This document shows positions 52,854 through 61,418 of a DNA stretch of 64,000 nt, piece after piece. The notes under the pieces are model-generated. The model did not search any database. It was not told where the DNA came from and saw only the letters and a program-made list of their open reading frames with translations. Every line of letters starts with the position of its first letter. Position 1 is the first letter of the stretch. The stretch is from JAVBKX01 sp031553835 (lineage in GTDB: Bacteria; Bacteroidota; Bacteroidia; Bacteroidales; Azobacteroidaceae). The stretch is from contig JAVBKX010000009.1 in NCBI GenBank assembly GCA_031553835.1, positions 62,001 through 126,000 of the forward strand, written 5' to 3'. A program made the translations under genes and the position numbers.

Positions 52854-53876
52854 ATGAATCGACAACATCTTATTTTCTTTTTTATACTTGTTTGTATTTC
52901 CTGCAATAAAAATGATGAGAAAATTGCGGGCGATAGTAAAGATCCGGGCAAAGAAGTACCGGCAAAAACGTATCCGATTGAATTGGCAGATCCTGCAATC
53001 TTTTTTCATGACGGAACATATTATTTGTATGGAACGGGTGGTGATGTAAATAAAGGATTCCTTGTTTATACATCGACCGATCTTAAAATGTGGGACGGAC
53101 CGAAAGGAGCAACCGCAGGTTATGCTTTGGTTAAGGGAGATACTTATGGGACGGCCGGGTTTTGGGCGCCTCAGGTATTTCAATATGAAGGGAAAATCTA
53201 CATGGCTTATACGGCTAATGAGCAATTGGTAATTGCCCAAAGCGATTCTCCTTTAGGGCCATTTAAACAAACGGCGTTGAAAAAGCTTTCCGGCGCAGAG
53301 AAGCAAATTGATCCGTATGTCTTTTTTGATGATGATGGTAAAATTTACCTTTATCATGTAAGGCTTATTAATGGGAATAACTTGTATGTGGCTGAAATGA
53401 AAGACGATTTGTCGGATATTAAAATCGGAACGGAAAAGCTGTGCATTCAGGCAGATCAACCATGGGAAGATACAGAAAGGGTGTCATGGAAAGTGACGGA
53501 AGGGCCGACCGTTATCAAACATAATGCTCTGTACTATTTTTTCTATTCGGCTAATGATTTCAGAAATATTGACTATGCTGTTGGTTATGCTACCAGCGCA
53601 TCTCCTTTAGGACCTTGGGTGAAATATCCGGGTAATCCGATTATCAGTCGCAATATTATTCCTCAAAATGGTACCGGACACGGAGACTTTTTTACAGATG
53701 CTGATGGTAATCTGAGATATGTTTTTCATATTCATGCGTCTAGAGATGAAGTACATCCCCGGAAAACGATCCTTATTAACGCCGTTTTTTCTAAAGATAT
53801 TTCCGGAGATGATATTATGAAAGTAGATTCTAAATCGGTGATTTATCCTTCAACAAAATATAAAGTGACTTATTGA
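52854..53876 (+). CDS. Glycoside hydrolase family 43 lipoprotein
   Basis: A 340-aa five-bladed propeller glycosidase anchored by a lipobox Cys at about 17 (ISCNK). The GH43 catalytic triad is visible: base D46 in LADPAIFF, modulator D153 in QIDPYVFFDDDG and acid E216 in VTEGPTVIKHN. GFWAPQVFQYEGKIYMAY is the typical second block. The likely substrate is an arabinoside or xyloside. There is no SusC/SusD pair nearby, so it is a solitary enzyme. A TATGTTTG box at 52804-52811 fits a promoter. Confidence 0.9.
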   Translation: MNRQHLIFFFILVCISCNKNDEKIAGDSKDPGKEVPAKTYPIELADPAIFFHDGTYYLYGTGGDVNKGFLVYTSTDLKMWDGPKGATAGYALVKGDTYGTAGFWAPQVFQYEGKIYMAYTANEQLVIAQSDSPLGPFKQTALKKLSGAEKQIDPYVFFDDDGKIYLYHVRLINGNNLYVAEMKDDLSDIKIGTEKLCIQADQPWEDTERVSWKVTEGPTVIKHNALYYFFYSANDFRNIDYAVGYATSASPLGPWVKYPGNPIISRNIIPQNGTGHGDFFTDADGNLRYVFHIHASRDEVHPRKTILINAVFSKDISGDDIMKVDSKSVIYPSTKYKVTY

Positions 53877-53950
53877 ATTTTATTCTATTGTTATATTTTT
53901 CTCTTTGGGATAAAATCGAAATGAGTTCAATAAATATAGTGCTGGAATAA

Positions 53951-54991
53951 TTATTGTTTTACAATTTTTACTACCTCATTTCCTACTTTTACTAAATAGA
54001 TATTGGAAGGATACTCGCTTAAGTCAACTGTAGTTGTGAAACCGGATGAAGATATTGTTCGCAATATTTTTCCATATAAGTCGGCGATGTAAATGTTGCT
54101 TCGCTCTTCTGTGGAGATGGCGATCGATCCGGTCGTAACGGTCGGATATACTTTTATGTTTGTTCTCTTCTGCAGATTGACAGAGGACGTTTGCTTTTCC
54201 GCAAACAACTTATCCATGCAAAAATAGGCCGGAGTATTCATTCCCCAATCTCCTATATCGGAAGAACTCAAGGTGAATTTTACAGAAGCAACTTTCCCTA
54301 GTTTACTTAAATCAAACCATTGCCAGTTGTTGACAATTTCTGATTTTCCATCCCGGAAATCGGCAAGGTAAAATGATTCGGAGGCAACTTCATTTCCAAT
54401 GGCAGAATAACCTGTTGCAGTTAATTTGAACCAATCTCCGGCCTTGAATTTATTGGAAGGTCCGTTCCCGTCTTTTATTGCCAGATAATCCCAGGTGGTA
54501 TTGGTGATATATCCTCCATAAACAATCCGTTCCTGTTTGTCTGCAAAAGTAAAATCTAATTCCACTTCACTGTAAACATCTTCAAATCCGATCATGTAAG
54601 TTTTGCCGGCTCCATCAGTTCCTCCGCCGGTAATCGCCGAATATTGATTGGAATACCCCGGAGTTGTCACATCTGTTTTATTACTATAAATAAATCCGGC
54701 CCAGGATTCTCCCAAAAATCCACCCCAGTCGGCTACTTGTTGGAAAAATGTAAATTCAAAAGGATCGATGGAGTAGGAAGTCAGGTAATTTCCTTCTCCC
54801 CTGGCAATAGAATCCGGATAAAAATAAGTATCAGCATCGGAGAGCAACCGGGACAAATTTAGTGTATCGTATGTAGCGGTAAATTGTTCCGGAAATTCCA
54901 ACGGGCCACCACTGATAAACTTAACTTCTTCTGCCTGTAATGAGGTAAACGCGACCATTAAAGCGCTTACAAAAAGTACCATTTTTTTCAT
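53951..54991 (-). CDS. DUF4465 domain protein with T9SS sorting domain, third gene of B12 operon
   Basis: A 346-aa secreted protein. Residues 1-20 are a signal peptide. The DUF4465 domain runs from about 25 to 255 (GGFLGESWAGFIYSNKTD, GFEDVYSEVELDFTFADKQ, WFDLSKLGKVASVKFTLSS). A T9SS type A domain ends the protein (IKVYPTVTTGSIAIS, then IVKQ). It follows the BtuG-like gene by 31 nt and shares control by the cobalamin riboswitch, so a B12-capture or associated surface role is likely but inferred. Confidence 0.85.
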   Translation of the reverse strand: MKKMVLFVSALMVAFTSLQAEEVKFISGGPLEFPEQFTATYDTLNLSRLLSDADTYFYPDSIARGEGNYLTSYSIDPFEFTFFQQVADWGGFLGESWAGFIYSNKTDVTTPGYSNQYSAITGGGTDGAGKTYMIGFEDVYSEVELDFTFADKQERIVYGGYITNTTWDYLAIKDGNGPSNKFKAGDWFKLTATGYSAIGNEVASESFYLADFRDGKSEIVNNWQWFDLSKLGKVASVKFTLSSSDIGDWGMNTPAYFCMDKLFAEKQTSSVNLQKRTNIKVYPTVTTGSIAISTEERSNIYIADLYGKILRTISSSGFTTTVDLSEYPSNIYLVKVGNEVVKIVKQ

Positions 54992-55022
54992 TTTGTAATT
55001 ATAAATTTAGTAAAATAATTTT

Positions 55023-57062
55023 TCATTCGTTAATGCTCAAATCTTTGATTCCTCCTAACTCAGTGGAAAATTCTCCGACGCTGCCGCGAATGGATTGATT
55101 TACTCCGGTGCAAACTTTAACAAAATCAATGTGAGGCAAATGCACAGGATTTCCACTTTTATCAACAGCCCAATCGATATCGATATGGGTCAATTCCGAA
55201 TCGTTTGGATGATTATCGGCGTATCCCCATTCGTAAGCGTATAATATCCACTGTTTTACGACGGCTTCATATATTGCATTGGCCGGCAGCAGTGTGCCTT
55301 TATACGTTAATTCCGTATCTTGTAACCAAAGCGGAAAATAACTCGCCCCTTTATGAAAAGTATTACGCAGCACAACGCCCGAATTTCCCTGGTTATCGGT
55401 CCACGAACAGTCAGCGTCTAATGGTTCCGGGCGACGATAAGTGATTTCGTAATTTTTTATCGTAGCCGGTTTATTGTATTCGCTTCCGGCAATTTCGTAC
55501 CAGGGATCATCTGGAATGCCATTCCGGTTTACATCGCGTGAAACGTAAATAATTCCCGGTTCGCTGTTTCCTCCCAACCGGTCGTTTCCGGTGTAAGTGT
55601 AGTAAGCATTTCCATACACTTTAAAATCGGATTTTCCGGGAATATTTTGAATGGCATGATCAAAGCCGACCACGACATATCCTCCATATCCTCCCAGTGA
55701 AACGAGTTTATTTTCTTTCAATAAATTTTCGGCTTTTATTCGCATATTTTCTGCATTATCACCCTCTTCATATTCGGGCATTTCGTTGATAAATTGTCCG
55801 GGCGCCGGGCGATATTCGAAGACTTTATGGATGTACGCGGAACGATCTTCCGGAATCAATGTTCCCGAAGCAGGAGCAGTTCCTACAAAAGCAATTACTG
55901 CCGGGATATCTCCGGTTTTTACTTCCCATTTTTTTTGTCCCGAAGCGTCAAATTCATACAATGTTCCGGACGATGTATATACGCGGGCATCTGTGATATA
56001 AATATTTTTGCTGACGGGGTGAACGATAATTCCATACGGCCGGCGAATTTGCTTTTCGGTTCCGTCGGAGATAAAAAGATTGGTTTCGATTTGTTTGCTT
56101 TGGATATTATAACGGGTGTAATTTCCATTCCCTAAAATATAGATAGAATCGCCGTCAATCGTTAGATTTTGTGTTTCAATATTCAGTGAACCTGTTACTT
56201 CGTCGAGATTGGTATCAATTGTAAAAAGGTTGGACGGAATTTTCTCCTCATCTCCTCGTGAACTGACATATAATGTGCCGTGACGATCGACTTTCATCCG
56301 GTGCAAATTAATGGCGACATCAATCGTTTTGACGGGAGTAAAAGAATTTAAATCAACGACAGAAACCGTCCGGTCATAATTGGGTTTGCGGTAACCTCCT
56401 GAATTGGCAACATACAGTTTGTGATTATATATCGCCATCTCTTCCGGCTGGTAACCAACCGTTACTGAACGGGTAATTTGTAAAGTGGCAGTATCGAGTT
56501 CAAGTACGCATCCTTTGCCTGCTTCGGGATTCATGCCCACAGGAGCGGCGTACGCACTTACATAAGCTTTTCCTCCATAAAAGGTAACATACCTGCAATT
56601 GGGAACCGCAATCCGTGCAATTCGCCTGGTTGTGCCGGCATCCATTACTTCTACTTTGTTGGATACATTGATGACTGCGTACAATTTATTGCCATATACC
56701 TGCAAATCGTTGCCTACATCGCCCAATTCTTTTACTACATCCGGATTGGCTTCGGCATAAATATTCCGCCGGTAATTTCCATCTTGAAAATTATAATAAT
56801 CTAATGTAGCATTGTTGCTTCCCATATTTCCTTCATTCAACAAATAAAATCCTTGTATAAAAGAAAAATCAGGTTCCCCTGTCGGAATCGTTTCGGAAGA
56901 AAAAATAACTTCATCATCGCGGCAGGAAGATAAAAGCAGGATTATTAAACACAAAGGCACAAAGGCGCAGAGGAAATTTAGATAAAAAACTTCGCGTCTT
57001 TGTGTCTTTGTGTTTAATCCCATTGTTTTCATTTCTTTCATTCTCTTCATTTTTTCATTCAT
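55023..57062 (-). CDS. BtuG-like (DUF5074/YncE propeller) surface lipoprotein with extra C-terminal domain
   Basis: A 679-aa lipoprotein (lipobox LLSSC at about 47). Residues 60-400 form a beta-propeller of the DUF5074/YncE type (NLQVYGNKLYAVINVSNKVE, HKLYVANSGGY), as in the BtuG B12-binding lipoproteins of Bacteroides that cap BtuB. Residues 430-679 are a second surface domain (GFDHAIQNIPGKSDFKVYG, DVNRNGIPDDPWYEIAGSEY) often separate elsewhere. The N terminus has five in-frame ATGs, and its signal-peptide core derives from an inverted repeat. The start at 57062 abuts the btuB stop. Confidence 0.82.
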   Translation of the reverse strand: MNEKMKRMKEMKTMGLNTKTQRREVFYLNFLCAFVPLCLIILLLSSCRDDEVIFSSETIPTGEPDFSFIQGFYLLNEGNMGSNNATLDYYNFQDGNYRRNIYAEANPDVVKELGDVGNDLQVYGNKLYAVINVSNKVEVMDAGTTRRIARIAVPNCRYVTFYGGKAYVSAYAAPVGMNPEAGKGCVLELDTATLQITRSVTVGYQPEEMAIYNHKLYVANSGGYRKPNYDRTVSVVDLNSFTPVKTIDVAINLHRMKVDRHGTLYVSSRGDEEKIPSNLFTIDTNLDEVTGSLNIETQNLTIDGDSIYILGNGNYTRYNIQSKQIETNLFISDGTEKQIRRPYGIIVHPVSKNIYITDARVYTSSGTLYEFDASGQKKWEVKTGDIPAVIAFVGTAPASGTLIPEDRSAYIHKVFEYRPAPGQFINEMPEYEEGDNAENMRIKAENLLKENKLVSLGGYGGYVVVGFDHAIQNIPGKSDFKVYGNAYYTYTGNDRLGGNSEPGIIYVSRDVNRNGIPDDPWYEIAGSEYNKPATIKNYEITYRRPEPLDADCSWTDNQGNSGVVLRNTFHKGASYFPLWLQDTELTYKGTLLPANAIYEAVVKQWILYAYEWGYADNHPNDSELTHIDIDWAVDKSGNPVHLPHIDFVKVCTGVNQSIRGSVGEFSTELGGIKDLSINE
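56945..57017. repeat. AAACACAAAGGCACAAAGG inverted repeat inside a signal-peptide region
   Basis: 24-nt arms at 56945-56968 and 56994-57017 are complementary apart from two G:T positions, with a 25-nt spacer. On the minus strand the right arm encodes LNTKTQRR and the left arm encodes LCAFVPLC of the BtuG-like protein. Repeats of this kind are normally intergenic in Bacteroidota. Confidence 0.8.
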
Positions 57063-59069
57063 TTAAAATGCTGCTTGCAACGAAAACCGGTAATTTCTTC
57101 CCGGCATCGGATAATTGGCGACAACATCATAATATTGGTTGAGTAAATTATTCACTTCAGCCGTCCATTTAAATTGAACAGATTTGTATTGAAATGATTT
57201 GATAATCGAAAAATCGCTGGTGTACCAGGGTTGGATGTAAGTTTCGGGTTTATTTTCGCTCTTGGCATAACGTTCCCCGGAATAAATAAAACTATAATTA
57301 ATGTCCCAGGTTTTCCAGGAACCGGTCAACACACAGGAACCGCTATTCCAGGGAATGTATGGAATCTGGTCTTTATAATAATAATCTGTGGGATTTGATA
57401 TATTAACGGCATCCTGATAAGTATAATTCAGCAGTAATTTTAATAAAATATCCTGATTGACCGAACATCCTGCCTGCAACGCTGCATCTATACCTTTTAT
57501 CTCTATTTTATCTAAATTTTCAGTAGTCCAACGAAATTGATTATTTCCCGGCCCGGCCACAATTTTATCTTTTACCTGGTTGTAATAAACATCTGCCTGA
57601 ATGCGGATAAAATTCCAAAACGGATGCTCAAAAGACCGGGAAAAGATAAATCCGATGTTGTACTGGTCGGCACATTCGGGTTTCAGTTTTGAATCGACCA
57701 TTACTGTATAATACAATTCATTGAAAGTCGGCATCCGGAACATTCTCTTATAAAATGCCCTGAAATCAAGATCATAATCTGCAAAAGGTTTATATCCTGC
57801 AAAAATAGCCGGAGCCAATTTGTTGAGTTGTGCAGGCGCATTCGCATGATCCGTCACAAAACTGCCCAGCAAACCGGCTTGTACTTTAAATGGATTGAAA
57901 TCGAGCGAAGAAGCTAATGAGGCAAACACAGAAGAGCGGCTGGCCTCATTATCAATATTCATATCGGCATTCAATATATTTTGCTGGAAATCAATCGACA
58001 ACGATACATTCCACTCCCGCATTATTTCATACAGATTGACCATTGAAAGATAAAATTCCTGTTGATTGTAAGTATTATCTACTTCTAATGGAGGAGAATC
58101 GTTGTCTGTGTAACGGGTATAATCGGAAGCATATTTAGCATTCATCCGCATTTTATACCGGTCGGAAACCTGATTTTGAAAAGAAGATTGCAGGAAAAAA
58201 TTCCGATCCCACAACCGCTGACCGTGTGTGAACCGACCTTCTACAACTGGTCCCGGAAGCCCTCGTTCGGAGTCATAAAAATAAGCGCGAACCGACCAGT
58301 CGCCGGTATCGAAATAACCATTCAATGCGGCTTCTGCACGCAACGCATCAATATCTCCATTTTCGCGAATTGCTGTTGTATCGTATGCTATCGAACCGTC
58401 TTCGTTTACTCGTTTGTATTTGAATTTATATCTTCCATCGGATTGTAACCATTCTGCATTGAGAGAAAAATGGATTTGATCGGATAATTTTTGCATCCAC
58501 AAAACCGACGGGTTGATTAATGCAAACGAACCGGTTTTGTATTTTGCCGAAAGATGAGTCTGTTCCCCTTGCTTAAAGTACGGTTTTTTAGGTTTAAGGT
58601 AAATGGATGAGGCCGAAGCAAAATCTTTGGCAGATTGGAAAATGTCGCTTTTTTGTCCATTATACAAACTGATTTCTTCCATATTATCCAACGAGAATTT
58701 TCCTAAATCGACAATTCCATTTTGTGCATTTCCCAACTGGATTCCATCGTAAAATACGCCGGTTTGCACGCTTCCCATGCTTCGGATATTTACCGTTTTC
58801 AATCCTCCGATTCCACCGTAATCTTTGACTTGTACGCCTGAAAAATAGCGCAAGGCATCGGCTACCGACTGACTGTTGAGCCGCTCCAGTTTTTCACCTT
58901 CCAACTTTTGCGCCGGAATAATGCGCCGGAATGTGTTGGCCGAAATCACTACTTCCTCTATATGCAATATAGAATCGGTGAGCGACTGGGCTAATCCCGA
59001 ATCACATAAACAAATGATTAAAAATAATGCGGAAATACGTCTAAGCGCATTTTTTACATCAAAAAGCAT
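57063..59069 (-). CDS. btuB: TonB-dependent vitamin B12 receptor
   Basis: A 668-aa outer-membrane transporter. Start set at 59069 (MLFDVKNALRRISAL), which has AGGAA 5 nt upstream and a signal peptide; an earlier in-frame ATG at 59216 lies within the riboswitch. The plug domain has SVADALRYFSGVQVKDYGG and TVNIRSMGSVQTGVFYDG. The barrel ends in RNYRFSLQAAF with a terminal Phe. The upstream cobalamin riboswitch and downstream BtuG-like gene support B12 or related corrinoid uptake. Confidence 0.93.
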   Translation of the reverse strand: MLFDVKNALRRISALFLIICLCDSGLAQSLTDSILHIEEVVISANTFRRIIPAQKLEGEKLERLNSQSVADALRYFSGVQVKDYGGIGGLKTVNIRSMGSVQTGVFYDGIQLGNAQNGIVDLGKFSLDNMEEISLYNGQKSDIFQSAKDFASASSIYLKPKKPYFKQGEQTHLSAKYKTGSFALINPSVLWMQKLSDQIHFSLNAEWLQSDGRYKFKYKRVNEDGSIAYDTTAIRENGDIDALRAEAALNGYFDTGDWSVRAYFYDSERGLPGPVVEGRFTHGQRLWDRNFFLQSSFQNQVSDRYKMRMNAKYASDYTRYTDNDSPPLEVDNTYNQQEFYLSMVNLYEIMREWNVSLSIDFQQNILNADMNIDNEASRSSVFASLASSLDFNPFKVQAGLLGSFVTDHANAPAQLNKLAPAIFAGYKPFADYDLDFRAFYKRMFRMPTFNELYYTVMVDSKLKPECADQYNIGFIFSRSFEHPFWNFIRIQADVYYNQVKDKIVAGPGNNQFRWTTENLDKIEIKGIDAALQAGCSVNQDILLKLLLNYTYQDAVNISNPTDYYYKDQIPYIPWNSGSCVLTGSWKTWDINYSFIYSGERYAKSENKPETYIQPWYTSDFSIIKSFQYKSVQFKWTAEVNNLLNQYYDVVANYPMPGRNYRFSLQAAF

Positions 59070-59103
59070 TGTTCCTCGAAAGCTTTTGAAAGTTATAAAA
59101 TAA

Positions 59104-59359
59104 GTCTGGCAGGTCTTCTGACTTACTCCCGTTTTGCAGGCCTTCCCGAAGCTAATGGAGAATGGAGAGTGGAGAGTGGAGAATGAATTTACGAAATTAT
59201 CATTCTCAATTCTCAATTCTCAATTCTCAATTCCTCAGTGGCTTGAGTATTTGCAAAACGTTTAAAGAGCTTACAGCAGCGGGTCTGTTCAGGATTTTCA
59301 CCTGATTCCCTTTTCAGCGCTTCTTTTGAAAAAAAGAAAAGCGCCACCAAAACAGGTGC
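59104..59359 (-). promoter_or_regulatory. Cobalamin (adenosylcobalamin-class) riboswitch with repeat insertion
   Basis: Read on the minus strand, the aptamer starts with CACCTGTTTTGGTGGCGC and has GGGAATCAGGTGAAAATCCT (ending near 59291) and CCGCTGCTGTAAGC, which are the B12-box core. GCCACTG follows (59235-59241). It ends GGGAAGGCCTGCAAAACGGG and AGTAAGTCAGAAGACCTGCC, the 3' conserved part. The peripheral arm between GCCACTG and GGGAAGG holds an 80-nt hairpin repeat (59154-59237). It should repress the btuB operon when cobalamin is bound. Confidence 0.93.
59154..59237. repeat. GAGAGTGGAGA-type hairpin repeat, copy 2, inside riboswitch
   Basis: Tandem heptads on both arms: AGAGTGG/AGAATGG units (59154-59185) face AATTCTC units (59200-59235). 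About 33 bp pair, with one mismatch per heptad, around the loop ATTTACGAAATTA. The family also occurs at 12194-12269. Confidence 0.75.
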
Positions 59360-59499
59360 AAATATAGAGCTTTTTTTTAAAAAAAACGTTTTTTGTTTGG
59401 TAAATGAGAAATTTAAAGAATCTTAAAAAAACAATGTTGGCATTGGTTGTACAACAATTATTCAATATTTTTGCTTTCCCGAATGAAACAACTTTTCAT

Positions 59500-60123
59500 A
59501 TGTTAAAAAAAATTAGTCCCCTATTATTGGTTGTTTTGCTACTGTGTTTCGAAAACACTGTCCAAGCCCGAACAGAAACAGTGAGAGACTCCATCATTAA
59601 TTTTGCATATAATTACCTCAATACTCCCTATCGTAGGGGAGGCATGTCGCCTAAAGCTTTTGATTGCTCGGGTTTTAGCAGTTTTATATTCAAGCAGTTT
59701 GGTTATCAACTCAACCGGACATCCTGCGGGCAAGGCAATGATGGCGTGGAAGTGGACAGAAACTCATTGCAGCCGGGTGATTTGGTTTTATTCAAAGGAA
59801 GAAATGCCAAAGCTAACAGAATAGGACACGTCGGTATCGTTGTTTCTGCAGATCCGGAAGGCAATTTTACATTTATCCATGCCTCTGTTAATGATGGTGT
59901 GCGGATCAATAACATAGATCAGGAATATTATAAAAAACGGTATGTGACTGCCCGAAGGGTGATTTGTCAGGAATGGGAAAAGATACTTGAAGTCTCTCCC
60001 TTATTGCCAAAACCGATTGGAGTGGCTGCATGCCCTCCTTTTCCTGCAATTTTGTCTGAAAATTTACAACCTTCATTCGTTTCAAGCGTTAAAAAGAATA
60101 AGTTAGTGAGAAGGCGTACTTAA
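59500..60123 (+). CDS. NlpC/P60 cell-wall hydrolase
   Basis: Start set at 59500 (MLKKISPLLLVVLLL), which gives a signal peptide and sits about 26 nt after a TATTTTTG promoter box at 59466-59473; an upstream ATG at 59404 would precede the promoter. This yields 207 aa. The NlpC/P60 domain has YNYLNTPYRRGGMSPKAFDC (the nucleophile is C56), then H110 in RIGHVGIVV and H127 in FIHAS, a full Cys-His-His triad. It probably cleaves D-gamma-glutamyl bonds in peptidoglycan. DUF2490 follows 18 nt later. Confidence 0.9.
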   Translation: MLKKISPLLLVVLLLCFENTVQARTETVRDSIINFAYNYLNTPYRRGGMSPKAFDCSGFSSFIFKQFGYQLNRTSCGQGNDGVEVDRNSLQPGDLVLFKGRNAKANRIGHVGIVVSADPEGNFTFIHASVNDGVRINNIDQEYYKKRYVTARRVICQEWEKILEVSPLLPKPIGVAACPPFPAILSENLQPSFVSSVKKNKLVRRRT

Positions 60124-60141
60124 AAAAGTTACTTTTATTAC

Positions 60142-60891
60142 ATGCTTCTGTGCAACAACAAAGTTCCTTTTCTTTATCGTCGAATATGTTGCCATATTCG
60201 TTATGCTATCGTTTTGATTGCATGTTGCCCGATGTCAGGCTTTTCTCAAGTGCAATCCGATACCCAATTCTGGTTAGACACCGAATTAAATTACACATTC
60301 AGGCAACGCTGGTTGTTTCAGGATGAATTAAGCTACCAAACTTTGATTTCCGGAGGATCGCCATGGTACAGCCTTAATTCGACTGCGACGGTAGAATATA
60401 ACCTTAATCAGCATCTTGACATTGTCGGTGCGTTGCCTTTCTCTTATACTATGCAACACAGTGGTTTGCATACATCTGAGATTGGAGTCATGCTGGGGAC
60501 CCGTATTTACCTGACTCCTGTGCAACGCATTCAAGTCCGCCTTTTACTGAGGTTTGAAGAGCGTTGGTCGCACGATAGCGAAATTTATGAGTGGAATACC
60601 AACAATCGCATCCGGTTGCGGGGAGAAGTGATCTTTCCGATCAATAAGTCCACTTATTTTGCAGATAGGATGTGGTACACGATTTCCGACACAGAATTAT
60701 TCCTGATTACCAGCAAAGACCTTTCGGAACGATTTTCCAGCCGCACCCGTTTTCGGGCAGGATTCGGATACCGGCTATCCTACAAAGCTCGTTTCGAAGC
60801 ATTATATATCTGCCAACTTTCACGCAATACGATTTCGGACGACTTCAATGTGAGCAATATCATCCGTTTACGATTTAAATATTACTTCTGA
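60142..60891 (+). CDS. DUF2490 outer-membrane beta-barrel protein
   Basis: A 249-aa protein with an N-terminal signal (VLIACCPMSGFSQ end) and a DUF2490 barrel. TQFWLDTELNYTFRQRWLFQ is the typical first block. SNIIRLRFKYYF is the C-terminal aromatic strand. The family is found in the outer membrane of Bacteroidota; its role is unknown. It is downstream of the NlpC/P60 gene and precedes rplS by 120 nt. Confidence 0.82.
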   Translation: MLLCNNKVPFLYRRICCHIRYAIVLIACCPMSGFSQVQSDTQFWLDTELNYTFRQRWLFQDELSYQTLISGGSPWYSLNSTATVEYNLNQHLDIVGALPFSYTMQHSGLHTSEIGVMLGTRIYLTPVQRIQVRLLLRFEERWSHDSEIYEWNTNNRIRLRGEVIFPINKSTYFADRMWYTISDTELFLITSKDLSERFSSRTRFRAGFGYRLSYKARFEALYICQLSRNTISDDFNVSNIIRLRFKYYF

Positions 60892-60897
60892 TAATAA

Positions 60898-60928
60898 TTG
60901 TTTCTTTCAAAAAAAAGTTGTTACTTTG
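60898..60928 (+). promoter_or_regulatory. Probable rplS promoter
   Basis: TTG at 60898-60900 and TACTTTG at 60922-60928 give a near-consensus Bacteroidota promoter (one base short in the -7 box). It is followed by an 83-nt leader. Confidence 0.45.
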
Positions 60929-61011
60929 CACCCGCTTTACGTAATCTCTGACGAGAAGAAGAGTTGCTCGTGTATATTGCGATTTCATAAAACTATAAAA
61001 AGCTAAATAAA

Positions 61012-61359
61012 ATGGACTTACTTAAAGTTGCAGAAGAGGCATTTGCCACAGAAAAGCAATATCCGAAATTCAAAAGTGGAGATACAGTGACTGTGGCTTA
61101 CCGTATCAAAGAGGGAAACAAAGAACGTATCCAACAGTATCGTGGTGTGGTGATTAAAATTTCCGGCCACGGCGACAAAAAACGTTTTACCGTACGTAAA
61201 ATGTCTGAAAACGTAGGTGTAGAACGTATTTTCCCTATCGAATCTCCTTTTATCGATAGTATTACCGTCAATAAAGTCGGTAAAGTAAGACGTGCTAAAT
61301 TGTACTACTTACGTAAACTGACAGGTAAAAAAGCAAGAATCAAAGAACAAAGAGTATAA
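61012..61359 (+). CDS. rplS: 50S ribosomal protein L19
   Basis: A 115-aa component of the large subunit at the 30S-50S interface. FKSGDTVTVAYRIKEGNKER and QQYRGVVIKISGHGDKKRFT are family blocks. The C terminus SVDSITVNKVGKVRRAKLYYL-like region (here IDSITVNKVGKVRRAKLYYL) is standard. Monocistronic, ending at a strong terminator. Confidence 0.98.
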   Translation: MDLLKVAEEAFATEKQYPKFKSGDTVTVAYRIKEGNKERIQQYRGVVIKISGHGDKKRFTVRKMSENVGVERIFPIESPFIDSITVNKVGKVRRAKLYYLRKLTGKKARIKEQRV

Positions 61360-61382
61360 ACAGATATGTGTTTATCACTGAA

Positions 61383-61412
61383 AAGCCGTTCTGATCAGAG
61401 CGGCTTTTTTTA
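61383..61412 (+). terminator. Intrinsic terminator of rplS
   Basis: The stem AGCCGTTCTG/CAGAGCGGCT, starting at 61384, is flanked by AAAA on the left and a run of seven T on the right. It lies between rplS and the converging CHAT gene and may serve both. Confidence 0.9.
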
Positions 61413-61418
61413 TAACTT

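Noticed and set aside
59070..59216. N-terminal 49-residue extension of BtuB
   Set aside because: It would be translated from within the cobalamin riboswitch and repeat; the internal ATG at 59069 has an SD-like AGGAA and a normal signal peptide.
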